Part shown: piece by piece, positions 46,964-56,111 of the stretch | Position numbering within the stretch: position 1 is the stretch's first letter | How the letters are laid out: every line of letters starts with the position of its first letter | DNA from: Diaminobutyricimonas aerilata | GTDB lineage: Bacteria > Actinomycetota > Actinomycetes > Actinomycetales > Microbacteriaceae | Length of the DNA stretch: 64,000 bases | Direction: 5' to 3' | Assembly: GCF_002797715.1 (NCBI RefSeq) | Contig: NZ_PGFF01000001.1 | Coordinates: 2,813,304 to 2,877,303 of the forward strand | The notes under the pieces: model-generated | The model's input: only the letters and a program-made list of their open reading frames with translations | Databases searched by the model: none | What the model was told of the DNA's origin: nothing | Made by a program: the position numbers and the translations under genes

Positions 46964-47845
46964 TTGCGGCAGCGTGCGCAGGGCTCGGGTCTGCTCGGCT
47001 CGCTCGGCGAGCGCCGCGTCATCCGGGTATCCGACCTCGACGAGCGTGAGCCCTTTGGCGGGCGCGACCTTGAACTCGCTCGTGCGCGCGAGCCCGTCGC
47101 GCACCGCGACGAGTCGCTCCGCGTCGAGCTTGTCCTCCCCCACCGCGATGCTCGCCCCGACGAGCGCCCGCACCATGCTGTGGCAGAACGCATCCGCCTC
47201 GACCTCGGCGAGGAGCACCCCGGTCGCGTCACGTCGCCACGCGAACCGCTGCAACGAGCGGATGGTCGTGGCGCCCTCGCGCGGTTTGCAGAACGCCGCC
47301 CAGTCGTGCAGTCCGATGAGCGCCTCGGCGGCGGCGTGCATCCGCTCGACGTCGAGCCGGGCCGGGTACCAGAGGGTGTGGTTCTGCAGCAGCGGGTTGC
47401 GTTCGGCCGCGACGTCCGCCACCCGGTACACGTAGCGGCGCCAGATCGCCGAGAAGCGGGCGTCGAAGCCGGGCGGCGCCGGAGCGACCCGGCTCACGTA
47501 CAGGTCGCTCGAGAGTCCCGCGATGCCGTTGAGCCGCCGGGCGAGCGCGGCGGGACCGCGCGCCTCGTCCGGTCGCGTCTTGCCGCGCCCCGGGCGGTCG
47601 AGCGACGCGAGCTGCTCGGGTGTGAGGTCGAGGTGCGCGACCTGCCCGGTCGCGTGCACCCCCGCGTCGGTGCGGCCGGCGACGGTGAGCGTCAGGGCCG
47701 GTCCGTGCCGGCGGAAGACGGTCGCGAGGGCCGCCTCGAGCTCGCCCTGCACGGTGCGCAGCGACGGCTGGCGGGTCCACCCGGAGAAGCCCGTCCCGTC
47801 GTAGGCGATGTCGAGTCGCAGCCGCACCGTTCCGCTCTCGATCAC
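46937..47845 (-). CDS. truA: tRNA pseudouridine(38-40) synthase
   Basis: 302 residues. Makes pseudouridine at positions 38-40 of tRNA. Catalytic Asp60 in [22 protein letters not shown] at the start and WPRY-type VxRYVYRV. GTG 47845 with a TATCCT box 6 nt upstream. In other Actinomycetota truA commonly follows rplQ; here about 4 kb of other genes lie between. Confidence 0.95.
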   Translation of the reverse strand: MIESGTVRLRLDIAYDGTGFSGWTRQPSLRTVQGELEAALATVFRRHGPALTLTVAGRTDAGVHATGQVAHLDLTPEQLASLDRPGRGKTRPDEARGPAALARRLNGIAGLSSDLYVSRVAPAPPGFDARFSAIWRRYVYRVADVAAERNPLLQNHTLWYPARLDVERMHAAAEALIGLHDWAAFCKPREGATTIRSLQRFAWRRDATGVLLAEVEADAFCHSMVRALVGASIAVGEDKLDAERLVAVRDGLARTSEFKVAPAKGLTLVEVGYPDDAALAERAEQTRALRTLPQLTDPLPMD

Positions 47846-47851
47846 CCCGTG

Positions 47852-47857
47852 AGGATA
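47852..47857 (-). promoter_or_regulatory. -10 box TATCCT, leaderless start of truA
   Basis: TATCCT, 6 nt, GTG on the minus strand. Confidence 0.4.
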
Positions 47858-47883
47858 CCGGCGGGATGGGGCAGGATGTCCGC

Positions 47884-48924
47884 ATGATCACGCCCGTGCC
47901 GCTGCCGCTCGATCCGATGCTCGCCAAGTCGGTGCCCGCCCTGCCCGACGGCGAGGGGTTCTCGTTCGAACCGAAGTGGGACGGGTTCCGGGCGATCGTG
48001 TACTTCGACGGCACGGATGTGGAGATCGGCAGCCGCGGATCGAAGACGCTCACCCGCTACTTCCCCGAGCTCGTGCGGGCCCTCGCCGAGCAGCTCCCTG
48101 GCGCGTGCGTGCTCGACGGAGAGGTCGTCGTGCGCTCCGGGGAACGGGGCGCGGAACGACTCGACTGGGAGGCGCTGTCGCAGCGCATCCACCCGGCCGA
48201 GACCCGCATCCGGTTGCTCGCCGAGCAGACGCCCGCGTCGTTCATCGCGTTCGACCTCCTCGCGGTCGGCGAGGACTCGTGGCTCGACCGCCCCTTCGGC
48301 GAGCGCCGTGCCGAGCTCGAACGGGTCGTCGCGCAGGCGGAGGCGCCCGTGCACCTCACCCGCACGACGACGGATGCGGAGGTCGCGGGTCGTTGGTTCG
48401 TCGAGTTCGAGGGTGCGGGCCTCGACGGCGTCGTCGCGAAGCGCCTCGACGGGGTCTACGCGCCGGGCAAGCGCACGATGCTGAAGATCAAGCACGCCCG
48501 CACCGCGGATGTGGTGGTCACCGGATACCGGGTGCACAAGAGCGGCGTCGGGGTCGGGTCGCTGCTCGTCGGGTTGTACGGCGATGACGGCGTGCTGCGG
48601 AACGTCGGCGGTATCTCGGCGTTCACCGACAAGCGCCGCAAGGAGCTCGTCGACGAGCTCGAGCCGCTCGTGGAGCTCGACGAGAACGGCGACCGTGTCA
48701 CCGGGGAGGGAGAGCGCAACCGCTTCTCGTCGTCGAAGGACACGAGCTTCGTCGTACTCCGCCCGGAGCGCGTCGTGGAGGTGCGCTACGACCAGATGGA
48801 GGGCGACCGCTTCCGTCACACCGTGCAGTTCGAGCGGTGGCGGCCGGATCGCGACGCGCGCTCGTGCGGCTTCGAGCAGCTCGAGGTACCGGTCGCGTAC
48901 GACCTGGAGGACGTGCTCCGTTAA
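47884..48924 (+). CDS. ATP-dependent DNA ligase (LigC type)
   Basis: 346 residues. Adenylation motif EPKWDGFRA with nucleophile Lys31, then DGEVVV, FDLLAV, EGVVAKRLDGVYAPGKRT-like motif IV/V (LDGVVAKR), and an OB-fold domain from about 205. This is the stand-alone LigC-type ligase without polymerase or nuclease parts. It seals nicks in repair of breaks or gaps. It is convergent with a LigD-type polymerase gene, which supports a role in end joining or gap repair; a Ku gene is not in this window. ATG 47884 follows GGCAGGA. Confidence 0.92.
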   Translation: MITPVPLPLDPMLAKSVPALPDGEGFSFEPKWDGFRAIVYFDGTDVEIGSRGSKTLTRYFPELVRALAEQLPGACVLDGEVVVRSGERGAERLDWEALSQRIHPAETRIRLLAEQTPASFIAFDLLAVGEDSWLDRPFGERRAELERVVAQAEAPVHLTRTTTDAEVAGRWFVEFEGAGLDGVVAKRLDGVYAPGKRTMLKIKHARTADVVVTGYRVHKSGVGVGSLLVGLYGDDGVLRNVGGISAFTDKRRKELVDELEPLVELDENGDRVTGEGERNRFSSSKDTSFVVLRPERVVEVRYDQMEGDRFRHTVQFERWRPDRDARSCGFEQLEVPVAYDLEDVLR

Positions 48925-48942
48925 CCGCGGGGTTCTCACATA

Positions 48943-49048
48943 CCGCCGGTCGAGTAGCGACGAAGGAGCGTACCGAGACCCCCACGGCGAACACCCCCGC
49001 AACGGGGTCTCGATACGGCGGGCTCCGCCGCGCCTACTCGACCAGCGG
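48943..49048. repeat. Dispersed palindromic repeat, copy D
   Basis: Inverted halves 48943-48983 and 49004-49048. The right half is identical to that of copy A except at one base near its outer edge. It lies between the convergent ligase and polymerase genes. Confidence 0.9.
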
Positions 49049-49051
49049 GAG

Positions 49052-50062
49052 TCAGTCCTTGTTGCGGGCGCGGCTCGGCTGCACGCGCATCGGCTCCCCC
49101 GGCATCTTCGGGTAGTCCGGCGGGTACGGCATCTCGCCCTGCCCGGCCGCGACATCCCGGTCCCACCACTCGAGCAGCACGTCGATGTCGCCGCGCGTGT
49201 CGTTCAAGCCGGCCCACGGGTCCCCGATCGCGCGCAACCGGTCCGGCACCGTGCGAACGGTGTAGCGCTCGGGGTCGGACTCGTCGAGTTCGTCCCACGC
49301 GAGCGGGCACGACACGGTGGCCGCGGCGAGCGGGCGGGGACTGTACGCCCCCGCGATGGTGCGGTCGCGCGCCGCCTGGTTGAAGTCGACGAAGACGCGC
49401 TCGCCGCGCTCCTCCTTCCACCACGCGGTCGTCACCTGGTCGGGCATCCGCCGCTCGAGTTCGCGTGCCGCGGCGATGACCGCATGCCGCACGTCGATGT
49501 AGTCGTGCGTCGGTTCGATCGGCGCGAACACGTGCAGCCCCCGGTTGCCCGAGGTCTTCACGAACGCCTCGAGGCCCGCCTCCCGCAGCACCTCGCGCAG
49601 CACCGGCGCGGCAGCGACGGCGTCGCGGTACCCGCGCCCGGGCTGCGGATCCAGATCGATGCGCAGCTGGTCGGGGTGGTCGGAGTCCGATGCGCGCGAC
49701 GGCCACGGGTGGAACACGACCGTATTCATCTGCGCCATCCACACGGCCGCCGCGGCCTCGTCGATGACGAGCATCGGATGGGTGCGCTTGCTCGGGAAGG
49801 TGACGACCGTCGTGCGCACCCACTCGGGCACGCCGCGGGGCGGGTTCTTCGAGAAGAACTGCTCGCCGTCGACGCCGTCCGGGAACCGCTGCAACGCGAC
49901 CGGACGATCGCCGTTCGCCGCGACGAACGCGTCGCCGACCGCGGCGAGGTACTCGGCGAGCTCCAACTTGGTGATCCCGACCTCGGGCCAGAGCACCCGT
50001 CCCGGGCTCGAGATGCGCACCTCGCGGGTGCCGACGGTCAGTGTCACGGCGTCCGATGCCAT
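49052..50062 (-). CDS. LigD-type polymerase domain protein (primase superfamily)
   Basis: 336 residues, the stand-alone polymerase domain of LigD. Catalytic Asp136/Asp138 in RIDLDPQPG, TSGNRGLHVF with the third conserved His, and WWKEERGERVFVDFNQ. It fills short gaps, mainly with ribonucleotides in characterised members. The basic tail VQPSRARNKD follows. ATG 50062 has a TAGGTT box 6 nt upstream. The adjacent ligase and this gene together provide the polymerase and ligase of a split LigD system. Confidence 0.93.
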   Translation of the reverse strand: MASDAVTLTVGTREVRISSPGRVLWPEVGITKLELAEYLAAVGDAFVAANGDRPVALQRFPDGVDGEQFFSKNPPRGVPEWVRTTVVTFPSKRTHPMLVIDEAAAAVWMAQMNTVVFHPWPSRASDSDHPDQLRIDLDPQPGRGYRDAVAAAPVLREVLREAGLEAFVKTSGNRGLHVFAPIEPTHDYIDVRHAVIAAARELERRMPDQVTTAWWKEERGERVFVDFNQAARDRTIAGAYSPRPLAAATVSCPLAWDELDESDPERYTVRTVPDRLRAIGDPWAGLNDTRGDIDVLLEWWDRDVAAGQGEMPYPPDYPKMPGEPMRVQPSRARNKD

Positions 50063-50068
50063 GCGCTC

Positions 50069-50074
50069 AACCTA
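50069..50074 (-). promoter_or_regulatory. -10 box TAGGTT, leaderless start of the polymerase gene
   Basis: TAGGTT, 6 nt, ATG on the minus strand. Confidence 0.45.
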
Positions 50075-50121
50075 CTGGGCGGGGAGCCCGGCCGGAACGG
50101 GAACGCCGGATGCGCTCGGGT

Positions 50122-50127
50122 TAGGCT
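50122..50127 (+). promoter_or_regulatory. -10 box TAGGCT upstream of the acyltransferase gene
   Basis: TAGGCT, 11 nt, ATG 50139. The gap is a little long for a leaderless start; a very short leader is possible. Confidence 0.4.
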
Positions 50128-50138
50128 GTCGGGGTTCC

Positions 50139-52046
50139 ATGACCCCGCACGACCGTTCTCCCTCCGCGGCGCGTGACCTCCCGGTCGCCGCGCCGGGCTC
50201 GATGGACCCCGCCGCGGGGCCCTCCCGCATCGGCCGCCTCGCTGGTCTCGACGGACTCCGCGCGCTCGCGGTCACCGGTGTGCTGCTCTTCCACCTGTTC
50301 CCCGCGCTGCTGCCGGGCGGATTCCTCGGGGTCGACGTCTTCTTCGTCATCAGCGGCTTCCTCATCACGACGCTGCTCGTGCGCGAGCACACCGCGTCGG
50401 GTCGGCGCGGGATCGACGCGGCGTCCCTCGCCCGGTTCTGGGTACGTCGCGCCCGCCGCCTGCTCCCCGCGCTCGCGGTCGTCGTCCTCGTGAGCGGCGC
50501 GGTCGCGTTGCTCATCGGCGGCGACTCGCTGCTCGGGCTCGGCTGGCAGATCGTCGGCGCCGCGACGTTCAGCTACAACTGGCTCGCGCTCGCCGACGGC
50601 ACGAGCTACTTCGAGCAGGGCACACCCGAGCTGTTCCGCATCCTCTGGTCCCTCGCCGTCGAGGAACAGTTCTACCTGCTGTGGCCGCTCGCGCTCCCGT
50701 TCCTGCTGCTCGTGCGTTCGCGCGGCATCCGGATCGGCGTGCTCGCCGCACTCGCCGCCGCATCCGCTGCCGCGATGATCGTGCTCGCGCCGGGGACCGG
50801 CGACCCCACCCGGGTGTACTTCGGCACGGACACGCACGCGTTCGGACTGCTGCTCGGGGCCGCGCTCGCCGTGTTCCGCGAGCTGTGGCCGGCACCGCCC
50901 GCGTGGTCGCTGCGGTTGCGGTTCTGGGCGTCGACGCTCGCGCTCGGCTCGCTCGCCGGTCTCGTGGTGCTCGCGCTCACGATGACCGAGGACGCGCCGT
51001 GGACCTACCGCGGCGGGCTCGCGCTCGTCGCGCTGCTGTCCGCCGGCGTCATCGCGGGGGGCGTGGTGCCGGGCTCGTGGCTCGGCCGCGCACTCGATGC
51101 GCCGCCGTTGCGCTGGGTCGGCGAGCGCTCGTACGGCATCTATCTGTGGCACTGGCCGGTGTTCGTGCTGCTCGACGACGCGCTCGCCGACAGCGGATGG
51201 TCGTCGTGGGTGATCGGATGCGCGGCCACGGTGCTCGCCGTCGGGGCGGCCGCCGCGTCGTACCGGTGGGTGGAGCTGCCCGTGCGGCGTCTCGGATTCC
51301 GTGGGGCGGCGGCGCGGTCCGTCGCGGCGTTCCGCGGCTCGCGGGCCGGTGCGATCCGCGGGTCGGCGGTGGTGGCGGCGACGCTCGCCGCAGTGCTGCT
51401 GACCGCGGTCGCGGTGGCGCACGATCCCGGTCGCGGCGAGGCCGAGCAGCAGATCGCGGCCGGGCGCGATGCGCTCGATTCCGCCGCGGAGACGCCCGAC
51501 GAGCCGGCGCCGCTGCCGGGCGGGGATCAGATCACCGCCGTCGGCGACTCCGTGATGCTCGCCGTCGCGCCCGCGCTGCAGGAGGCGTTCCCCGGCATCG
51601 CGGTCGACGCGGTCGTCTCCCGGCAGATGCGCCAGGCGCCCGAGCTGCTGCAGGCGATGGAGGACGCGGGCACGCTCCGTCCGATCGTCGTGCTCGGCCT
51701 CGGCACGAACGGCTCGTTCGAACGCGACACCGTCGAACGGGTGCTCGACATCATCGGCGACCGCCAGCTCGTGCTCGTCAACGTGCAGGCTCCGCGCGGC
51801 TGGACGGACGGCAACAACGCGCTGCTCGCCCGCATCGCGCAGGAACGCCGCACCGTGGATCTGTGCAACTGGCAGGCCGCGATCGCACCGCACCTCGACC
51901 TGCTCGCGAAGGACCACATCCACGCCGACGGTCCGGGCGGCGGCGAGGTCTACGTCGAGGCGCTCACCGCGTCGTTGCAGCGACTGGCGGAGGTGCCGCC
52001 GATGCTGCGCACCAACGACTACGGCCTCGCGCCGCGCCCGTCCTGA
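50139..52046 (+). CDS. Acyltransferase 3 family protein with C-terminal SGNH domain
   Basis: 635 residues. The N-terminal membrane part (about 30-420, ten to eleven segments) has LDGLRALAVTGVLLFH with catalytic His52, DVFFVISGFLIT and WSLAVEEQFYLLWPL, the OafA/YrhL signature. A linker leads to a C-terminal SGNH hydrolase-like domain: VGDSVML (Ser), LGLGTNGS (Asn) and DHIHADG (Asp/His). Such proteins O-acylate surface sugars such as peptidoglycan or polysaccharides, carrying acyl groups across the membrane. Target is unknown. It is divergent from the polymerase gene. Confidence 0.93.
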   Translation: MTPHDRSPSAARDLPVAAPGSMDPAAGPSRIGRLAGLDGLRALAVTGVLLFHLFPALLPGGFLGVDVFFVISGFLITTLLVREHTASGRRGIDAASLARFWVRRARRLLPALAVVVLVSGAVALLIGGDSLLGLGWQIVGAATFSYNWLALADGTSYFEQGTPELFRILWSLAVEEQFYLLWPLALPFLLLVRSRGIRIGVLAALAAASAAAMIVLAPGTGDPTRVYFGTDTHAFGLLLGAALAVFRELWPAPPAWSLRLRFWASTLALGSLAGLVVLALTMTEDAPWTYRGGLALVALLSAGVIAGGVVPGSWLGRALDAPPLRWVGERSYGIYLWHWPVFVLLDDALADSGWSSWVIGCAATVLAVGAAAASYRWVELPVRRLGFRGAAARSVAAFRGSRAGAIRGSAVVAATLAAVLLTAVAVAHDPGRGEAEQQIAAGRDALDSAAETPDEPAPLPGGDQITAVGDSVMLAVAPALQEAFPGIAVDAVVSRQMRQAPELLQAMEDAGTLRPIVVLGLGTNGSFERDTVERVLDIIGDRQLVLVNVQAPRGWTDGNNALLARIAQERRTVDLCNWQAAIAPHLDLLAKDHIHADGPGGGEVYVEALTASLQRLAEVPPMLRTNDYGLAPRPS

Positions 52047-52064
52047 CCCGCCCGCGGGAACGGC

Positions 52065-52098
52065 GAAGGGCCCCGCTCCAACCGGAGCGGGGCCCTTC
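52065..52098. terminator. Bidirectional terminator between acyltransferase and rplQ
   Basis: 15-bp perfect stem GAAGGGCCCCGCTCC/GGAGCGGGGCCCTTC with a 4-nt loop, between convergent genes. It ends the alpha operon on the minus strand. Confidence 0.88.
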
Positions 52099-52111
52099 GT
52101 TCGTACGGGTG

Positions 52112-52735
52112 TTACTTGGCGTCGTCCGACGCGGCGTCATCCGACTTCGAAGCGGCGTCGGCCTCGACCTCGGCGGCAGCCTCGGTGGGCTCCTCCTCGG
52201 CGATCGGCTCGGACTCCTCGACGGCGGCGGCGTCGGTCTGCTCGACCGGGGCCTCGTCGGCGCCGGTCTCGGCGGCGACCTCGTCGTTCGCCTCGGTGCT
52301 GTCGGCGTCCACGGTGGTCTCCTCGGCGACGGGCGCGGCGGCGGCGGTCTTCTTGGTCGAGCGCACCTTCGGGGTCACCGGCTCGAGCACGAGCTCGATG
52401 ACGGCCATGGGCGCGTTGTCGCCCTTGCGGAAGCCGGTCTTCGTGATGCGGGTGTAGCCGCCCTCACGCTCGGCGACGAGGGGCGCGATCTCGGTGAAGA
52501 GCTCGTGCACCACGCCCTTGTCGGCGATGACGCTCAGCACGCGACGACGCGCATGCAGGTCGCCACGCTTGGCGAAGGTGATGAGGCGCTCGGCGAGCGG
52601 ACGGAGGCGCTTGGCCTTCGTCTCGGTCGTCGTGATCCGCTTGTGGGTGAAGAGGGCGGCGGCGAGGTTGGCGAGCAGCAGACGCTCGTGCGCCGGCCCT
52701 CCACCGAGACGGGGGCCCTTGGTCGGCTTAGGCAT
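52112..52735 (-). CDS. rplQ: 50S ribosomal protein L17 with long acidic C-terminal extension
   Basis: 207 residues, against about 120-140 in most bacteria. The L17 core is about 1-120 ([25 protein letters not shown]). From about 128 on there is an Ala/Glu/Asp-rich tail ([22 protein letters not shown]), which is low-complexity and negative. It is the last gene of the alpha operon, 52 nt after rpoA. Confidence 0.96.
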   Translation of the reverse strand: MPKPTKGPRLGGGPAHERLLLANLAAALFTHKRITTTETKAKRLRPLAERLITFAKRGDLHARRRVLSVIADKGVVHELFTEIAPLVAEREGGYTRITKTGFRKGDNAPMAVIELVLEPVTPKVRSTKKTAAAAPVAEETTVDADSTEANDEVAAETGADEAPVEQTDAAAVEESEPIAEEEPTEAAAEVEADAASKSDDAASDDAK

Positions 52736-52787
52736 TGTTCGTGTTCTCCAGGTTCAGAAGTTCGTCAGGCAGTCGCGGGCGACGGGA

Positions 52788-53780
52788 TCAGATGTTCTCG
52801 TCGTCGTCGTAGCCGCCGTAGAAGTGGGCGCCGTCGAATCCGGGCACCGTGTCCTTGAGCGACAGTCCGAGCTCGACGAGCTTGTCCTTGACCTCGTCGA
52901 CGGACTTCTGACCGAAGTTGCGGATGTTCATCAGCTGCGTCTCCGAGAGGGCGACGAGCTCGCTGACCGTGTTGATGCCCTCGCGCTTGAGGCAGTTGTA
53001 GCTGCGCACCGACAGGTCGAGGTCCTCGATCGGCATGCTGAGCTCGCTCGAGAGCACGGCGTCGACCGGAGCCGGGCCGATCTCGATGCCCTCGGCGGCC
53101 GAGTTGAGCTCGCGCGCCAGGCCGAACAGCTCGACGAGGGTCTTGCCGGCCGAGGCGATCGCGTCACGCGGGGTGATCGCGTTCTTGGTCTCGACGTCGA
53201 CGACGAGACGGTCGAAGTCGGTGCGCTCACCGGCACGCGTGGCCTCCACGCGGTAGGTGACCTTGAGCACCGGCGAGTAGATCGAGTCGATCGGGATCTG
53301 ACCGGCCTCGCTGAACTCGCTGCGGTTCTGGGTCGCCGACACGTAGCCGCGGCCCCGCTCGATGGTGAGCTCGAGCTCGAACTTCGCCTTGTCGTTGAGC
53401 GTCGCGATGACGAGGTCGGGGTTGTGGATCTCGACACCGGCCGGGGCCGAGATGTCGGCGGCGGTGACCTGACCGGCACCCTGCTTGCGCAGGTACGCGG
53501 TGATCGGCTCGTCGTGCTCGCTCGAGACGACGAGGTTCTTGATGTTCAGGATGATCTCGGTGACGTCTTCCTTCACGCCCGCGACGGTGCTGAACTCGTG
53601 CAGCACACCGTCGATGCGGATGCTCGTCACGGCGGCGCCGGGGATCGACGACAGCAGGGTGCGGCGGAGCGAGTTGCCGAGGGTGTAGCCGAAGCCGGGC
53701 TCGAGCGGTTCGATGATGAACCGCGAACGGAACTCCGAGATGTTCTCCTCGGTGAGAGTGGGGCGCTGTGCGATGAGCAC
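52788..53780 (-). CDS. rpoA: RNA polymerase subunit alpha
   Basis: 330 residues. The assembly domain is about 1-230 ([34 protein letters not shown]), followed by the C-terminal HhH domain (about 245-305) that binds UP elements and activators ([22 protein letters not shown]). GTG 53780 with AAGGA upstream. It follows rpsK after a 160-nt gap that contains two strong hairpins where rpsD would normally be. Confidence 0.98.
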   Translation of the reverse strand: MLIAQRPTLTEENISEFRSRFIIEPLEPGFGYTLGNSLRRTLLSSIPGAAVTSIRIDGVLHEFSTVAGVKEDVTEIILNIKNLVVSSEHDEPITAYLRKQGAGQVTAADISAPAGVEIHNPDLVIATLNDKAKFELELTIERGRGYVSATQNRSEFSEAGQIPIDSIYSPVLKVTYRVEATRAGERTDFDRLVVDVETKNAITPRDAIASAGKTLVELFGLARELNSAAEGIEIGPAPVDAVLSSELSMPIEDLDLSVRSYNCLKREGINTVSELVALSETQLMNIRNFGQKSVDEVKDKLVELGLSLKDTVPGFDGAHFYGGYDDDENI

Positions 53781-53870
53781 GATGGATTCCTTTCGGCGAA
53801 GTGTCCGCTATATGACACTTGTGATCACGACCGGGTGGCGGGCCCGTCGGTTCTGTTGAGTTGTGCGAGC

Positions 53871-53889
53871 GTCGCGCGAATCGCGCGAC
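53871..53889 (-). promoter_or_regulatory. Short hairpin upstream of rpoA
   Basis: GTCGCGCG/CGCGCGAC, 8 bp with a 3-nt loop, directly next to a larger hairpin on its rpsK side. Confidence 0.6.
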
Positions 53890-53893
53890 CGAC

Positions 53894-53932
53894 GCAGATC
53901 GAGTAGGCCCGCGAGGGACCTACTCGATCTGC
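53894..53932 (-). promoter_or_regulatory. Long hairpin between rpsK and rpoA
   Basis: 14-bp perfect stem GCAGATCGAGTAGG/CCTACTCGATCTGC with an 11-nt loop. It could be a processing site, a weak terminator or a protein-binding site. No U-tract follows, so strong termination is unlikely, and rpoA must be read. Confidence 0.7.
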
Positions 53933-53940
53933 ATAAGGAA

Positions 53941-54339
53941 TCAGACGCGGCGGCGCTTCGGCGGACGGCAGCCGTTGTGGGTCTGCGGCGTCACGTCGTT
54001 GATCGAACCGACCTCGAGGCCGGCGGCCTGCAGCGAGCGGATCGCCGTCTCACGACCCGAGCCGGGGCCCTTGACGAAGACGTCGACCTTCTTCATGCCG
54101 TGCTCCTGCGCCTGGCGAGCGGCCGACTCGGCGGCCATCTGCGCTGCGTAGGGGGTCGACTTGCGCGAGCCCTTGAAGCCCACGCCACCCGACGATGCCC
54201 AGCTGATGACGGCGCCCGAGGGGTCCGTGATCGAGACGATGGTGTTGTTGAAGGTGCTCTTGATGTGGGCCTGGCCCACAGCGATGTTCTTCTTTTCCTT
54301 GCGGCGCGGCTTGCGAGTAGCCGACTTGGGTGCTGCCAT
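53941..54339 (-). CDS. rpsK: 30S ribosomal protein S11
   Basis: 132 residues, usual length. Core [37 protein letters not shown] and the basic end [11 protein letters not shown]. Sits at the platform near the P and E sites. Follows rpsM by 32 nt. rpsD, commonly next, is absent. Confidence 0.98.
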   Translation of the reverse strand: MAAPKSATRKPRRKEKKNIAVGQAHIKSTFNNTIVSITDPSGAVISWASSGGVGFKGSRKSTPYAAQMAAESAARQAQEHGMKKVDVFVKGPGSGRETAIRSLQAAGLEVGSINDVTPQTHNGCRPPKRRRV

Positions 54340-54371
54340 GAGTGAGTTCTCCTAGATCTGGCGACAAGCGG

Positions 54372-54752
54372 TTACTTGCGGCCGGCCTTCTTCTTGCCGG
54401 CGACGGTGCGCTTCGGGCCCTTGCGGGTACGCGCGTTGGTCTTGGTGCGCTGTCCGCGCACGGGCAGGCCACGACGGTGACGCAGACCCTCGTAGCTGCC
54501 GATCTCGACCTTGCGGCGGATGTCGGCGGCGACCTCGCGACGGAGGTCACCCTCCACCTTGTAGTTGCCCTCGATGTAGTCGCGCAGCGCGACCAGCTGG
54601 TCGTCGGTGAGGTCCTTGACCCGGATGTCCCCGCTGATGCCGGTGTCGGCGAGGGTCTTGAGTGCCCTCGTGCGGCCGACTCCGTAGATGTACGTCAGTG
54701 CGACCTCGACGCGCTTCTCGCGCGGGATGTCGACTCCTGCCAGACGTGCCAT
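54372..54752 (-). CDS. rpsM: 30S ribosomal protein S13
   Basis: 126 residues. Begins [24 protein letters not shown] and ends in a basic tail with [14 protein letters not shown] that reaches the decoding region. The S13 domain HhH is intact. Its 157-nt leader after rpmJ contains a stem pairing GCAGCATC with GATGCTGC. Confidence 0.98.
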   Translation of the reverse strand: MARLAGVDIPREKRVEVALTYIYGVGRTRALKTLADTGISGDIRVKDLTDDQLVALRDYIEGNYKVEGDLRREVAADIRRKVEIGSYEGLRHRRGLPVRGQRTKTNARTRKGPKRTVAGKKKAGRK

Positions 54753-54786
54753 GGTGGCTTCTCCTGTGAGTGAGTGGAGGTGTGGA

Positions 54787-54849
54787 GCAGCATCGGTGCC
54801 CGGGCCTCCGCCCCGAGGTGTCCCCCGCCGAAGCGGGATCTGATGCTGC
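54787..54849 (-). promoter_or_regulatory. Long-range stem in the rpsM leader
   Basis: GCAGCATC (54787-54794) pairs with GATGCTGC (54842-54849) around about 47 nt containing further GC pairs (CCCGC...GCGGG). The position recalls the S4 target in the E. coli alpha leader, but no pseudoknot was modelled. Confidence 0.45.
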
Positions 54850-54880
54850 CGTTCTCGATGTTCAGTTGTGGAGTCTGCGT

Positions 54881-54904
54881 TCCGGCCGCGTCGCCGCGAC
54901 CGGA
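54881..54904 (-). terminator. Hairpin after rpmJ
   Basis: TCCGGCCGCG/CGCGACCGGA with one mismatch, 6 nt past the rpmJ stop. Possible attenuator between rpmJ and rpsM. Confidence 0.45.
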
Positions 54905-54909
54905 GCCGA

Positions 54910-55026
54910 TCAGCCCTGGCGCTGCTTGTGGCGCGGGTCGTTCTTGCAGATGACCATCACGTTGCCGTGCCGGCGGATGACGCGGCACTTGTCGCAGATG
55001 GGCTTGACGCTCGGCTTGACCTTCAT
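54910..55026 (-). CDS. rpmJ: 50S ribosomal protein L36
   Basis: 38 residues ([17 protein letters not shown]...HKQRQG). Zinc ligands Cys11, Cys14, Cys27 and His33 are present, so this is the zinc-containing form. Located between infA and rpsM, the normal place. A GAGAAGAAG precedes the ATG. Confidence 0.97.
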   Translation of the reverse strand: MKVKPSVKPICDKCRVIRRHGNVMVICKNDPRHKQRQG

Positions 55027-55094
55027 GTTCTTCTTCTCTCGCTGTCTTCGTACCCTCGCGCTGACGCGCGCGGGCCGTTACTTTCCAGCGGCTC

Positions 55095-55316
55095 CTACTT
55101 GTAGCGGTAGACGATCCGGCCGCGGGTCAGGTCGTACGGGCTCAGCTCCACGATCACGCGGTCCTCGGGGAGGATCCGGATGTAGTGCTGGCGCATCTTC
55201 CCCGAGATGTGGGCGAGGACCTTGTGCCCGTTGCTCAGCTCGACGCGGAACATCGCGTTGGGCAGAGCTTCCAGCACCGAGCCTTCGATCTCGATGACAC
55301 CGTCTTTTTTGGCCAT
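55095..55316 (-). CDS. infA: Translation initiation factor IF-1
   Basis: 73 residues, one S1/OB domain ([42 protein letters not shown]). Binds the A site of the 30S subunit during initiation. It starts its own unit: a TTGGCG-17-TAAGCT promoter lies about 120 nt upstream, after adk. map, often located here, is absent. Confidence 0.98.
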   Translation of the reverse strand: MAKKDGVIEIEGSVLEALPNAMFRVELSNGHKVLAHISGKMRQHYIRILPEDRVIVELSPYDLTRGRIVYRYK

Positions 55317-55436
55317 AGCCTCTTCGTCGCTTGCAGGTAGGAACTACCGGTCGTGCGGATGGATGATTTGGTGCTTCCGGCATCCGGAGACCGGACCGCG
55401 GCACGCCGAAAGGCGGGCATGAAACACCAAGGGTCA

Positions 55437-55465
55437 AGCTTAGATCATTCCGGGCGTTTCGCCAA
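55437..55465 (-). promoter_or_regulatory. infA-rpmJ promoter
   Basis: TTGGCG, 17-nt spacer, TAAGCT on the minus strand, between adk and infA. The leader is about 115 nt. Confidence 0.5.
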
Positions 55466-55511
55466 ACCGCGGCTATACTCCGCCGCTGCGATCGGCACGC
55501 CCCGGACGGGC

Positions 55512-56111
55512 TCAGGCGGCGCGGGGCTGCAGCCCGCGACCGGCGAGGCCGGCGGCGATGCGCGCGGCCACGTCGTCGATCGCACCGAGACCGTCGACCT
55601 CGAGCAGCAGGCCGCGATCGCGGAACATCGCGATGAGCGGTTCCGTCTCGCGGGTGTAGACCTCCTGGCGGTGACGGATCGCCTCCTCGGAGTCGTCCAT
55701 GCGGCCCTGTTCGAGGGCGCGGCGGCGCAAGCGCTCCACGATCTCGTCCTGATCCGCGACGAGCCGGATGACCACGTCGAGCGCGTGCCCGTGCGAGGCG
55801 AGCAGCTCGTCGAGGTAGCGCACCTGGTCGGTCGTGCGGGGGTAGCCGTCGAGCAGGAAGCCGCCCGCGGCATCCGCCTCGTTCAGCCGGTCGGTCACGA
55901 GCGCGTTGGTGAGCTCGTCCGGCACGTAGTCGCCCGCGTCGACGATCGCCTTCACCTTGAGGCCGAGCTCCGTGCCGTTCTTGATGTTGGCGCGGAAGAT
56001 GTCACCGGTGGAGATCGTCGGGATGCCGTAGGCGTGCGAGATCCGGGCCGCCTGCGTCCCCTTCCCCGCCCCCGGAGGGCCGACGATGAGCAGCCGCGTG
56101 CCGCCGCTCAA
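55512..56111 (-). CDS. adk: Adenylate kinase
   Basis: 199 residues. P-loop GPPGAGKGT at 11-19, DGYPRTTDQ, and a short LID region (no zinc cysteines). Interconverts AMP, ADP and ATP. The start is TTG 56111, fused with the secY stop in TTGA (4-bp overlap), which is unusual; SecY's end and a GAAGG site support it. No in-frame ATG near by would keep the P-loop. Confidence 0.96.
   Translation of the reverse strand: MSGGTRLLIVGPPGAGKGTQAARISHAYGIPTISTGDIFRANIKNGTELGLKVKAIVDAGDYVPDELTNALVTDRLNEADAAGGFLLDGYPRTTDQVRYLDELLASHGHALDVVIRLVADQDEIVERLRRRALEQGRMDDSEEAIRHRQEVYTRETEPLIAMFRDRGLLLEVDGLGAIDDVAARIAAGLAGRGLQPRAA

Noticed and set aside
55317-55511. A hidden map gene between adk and infA
   Set aside because: The gap is only 195 nt and has no methionine aminopeptidase motif.
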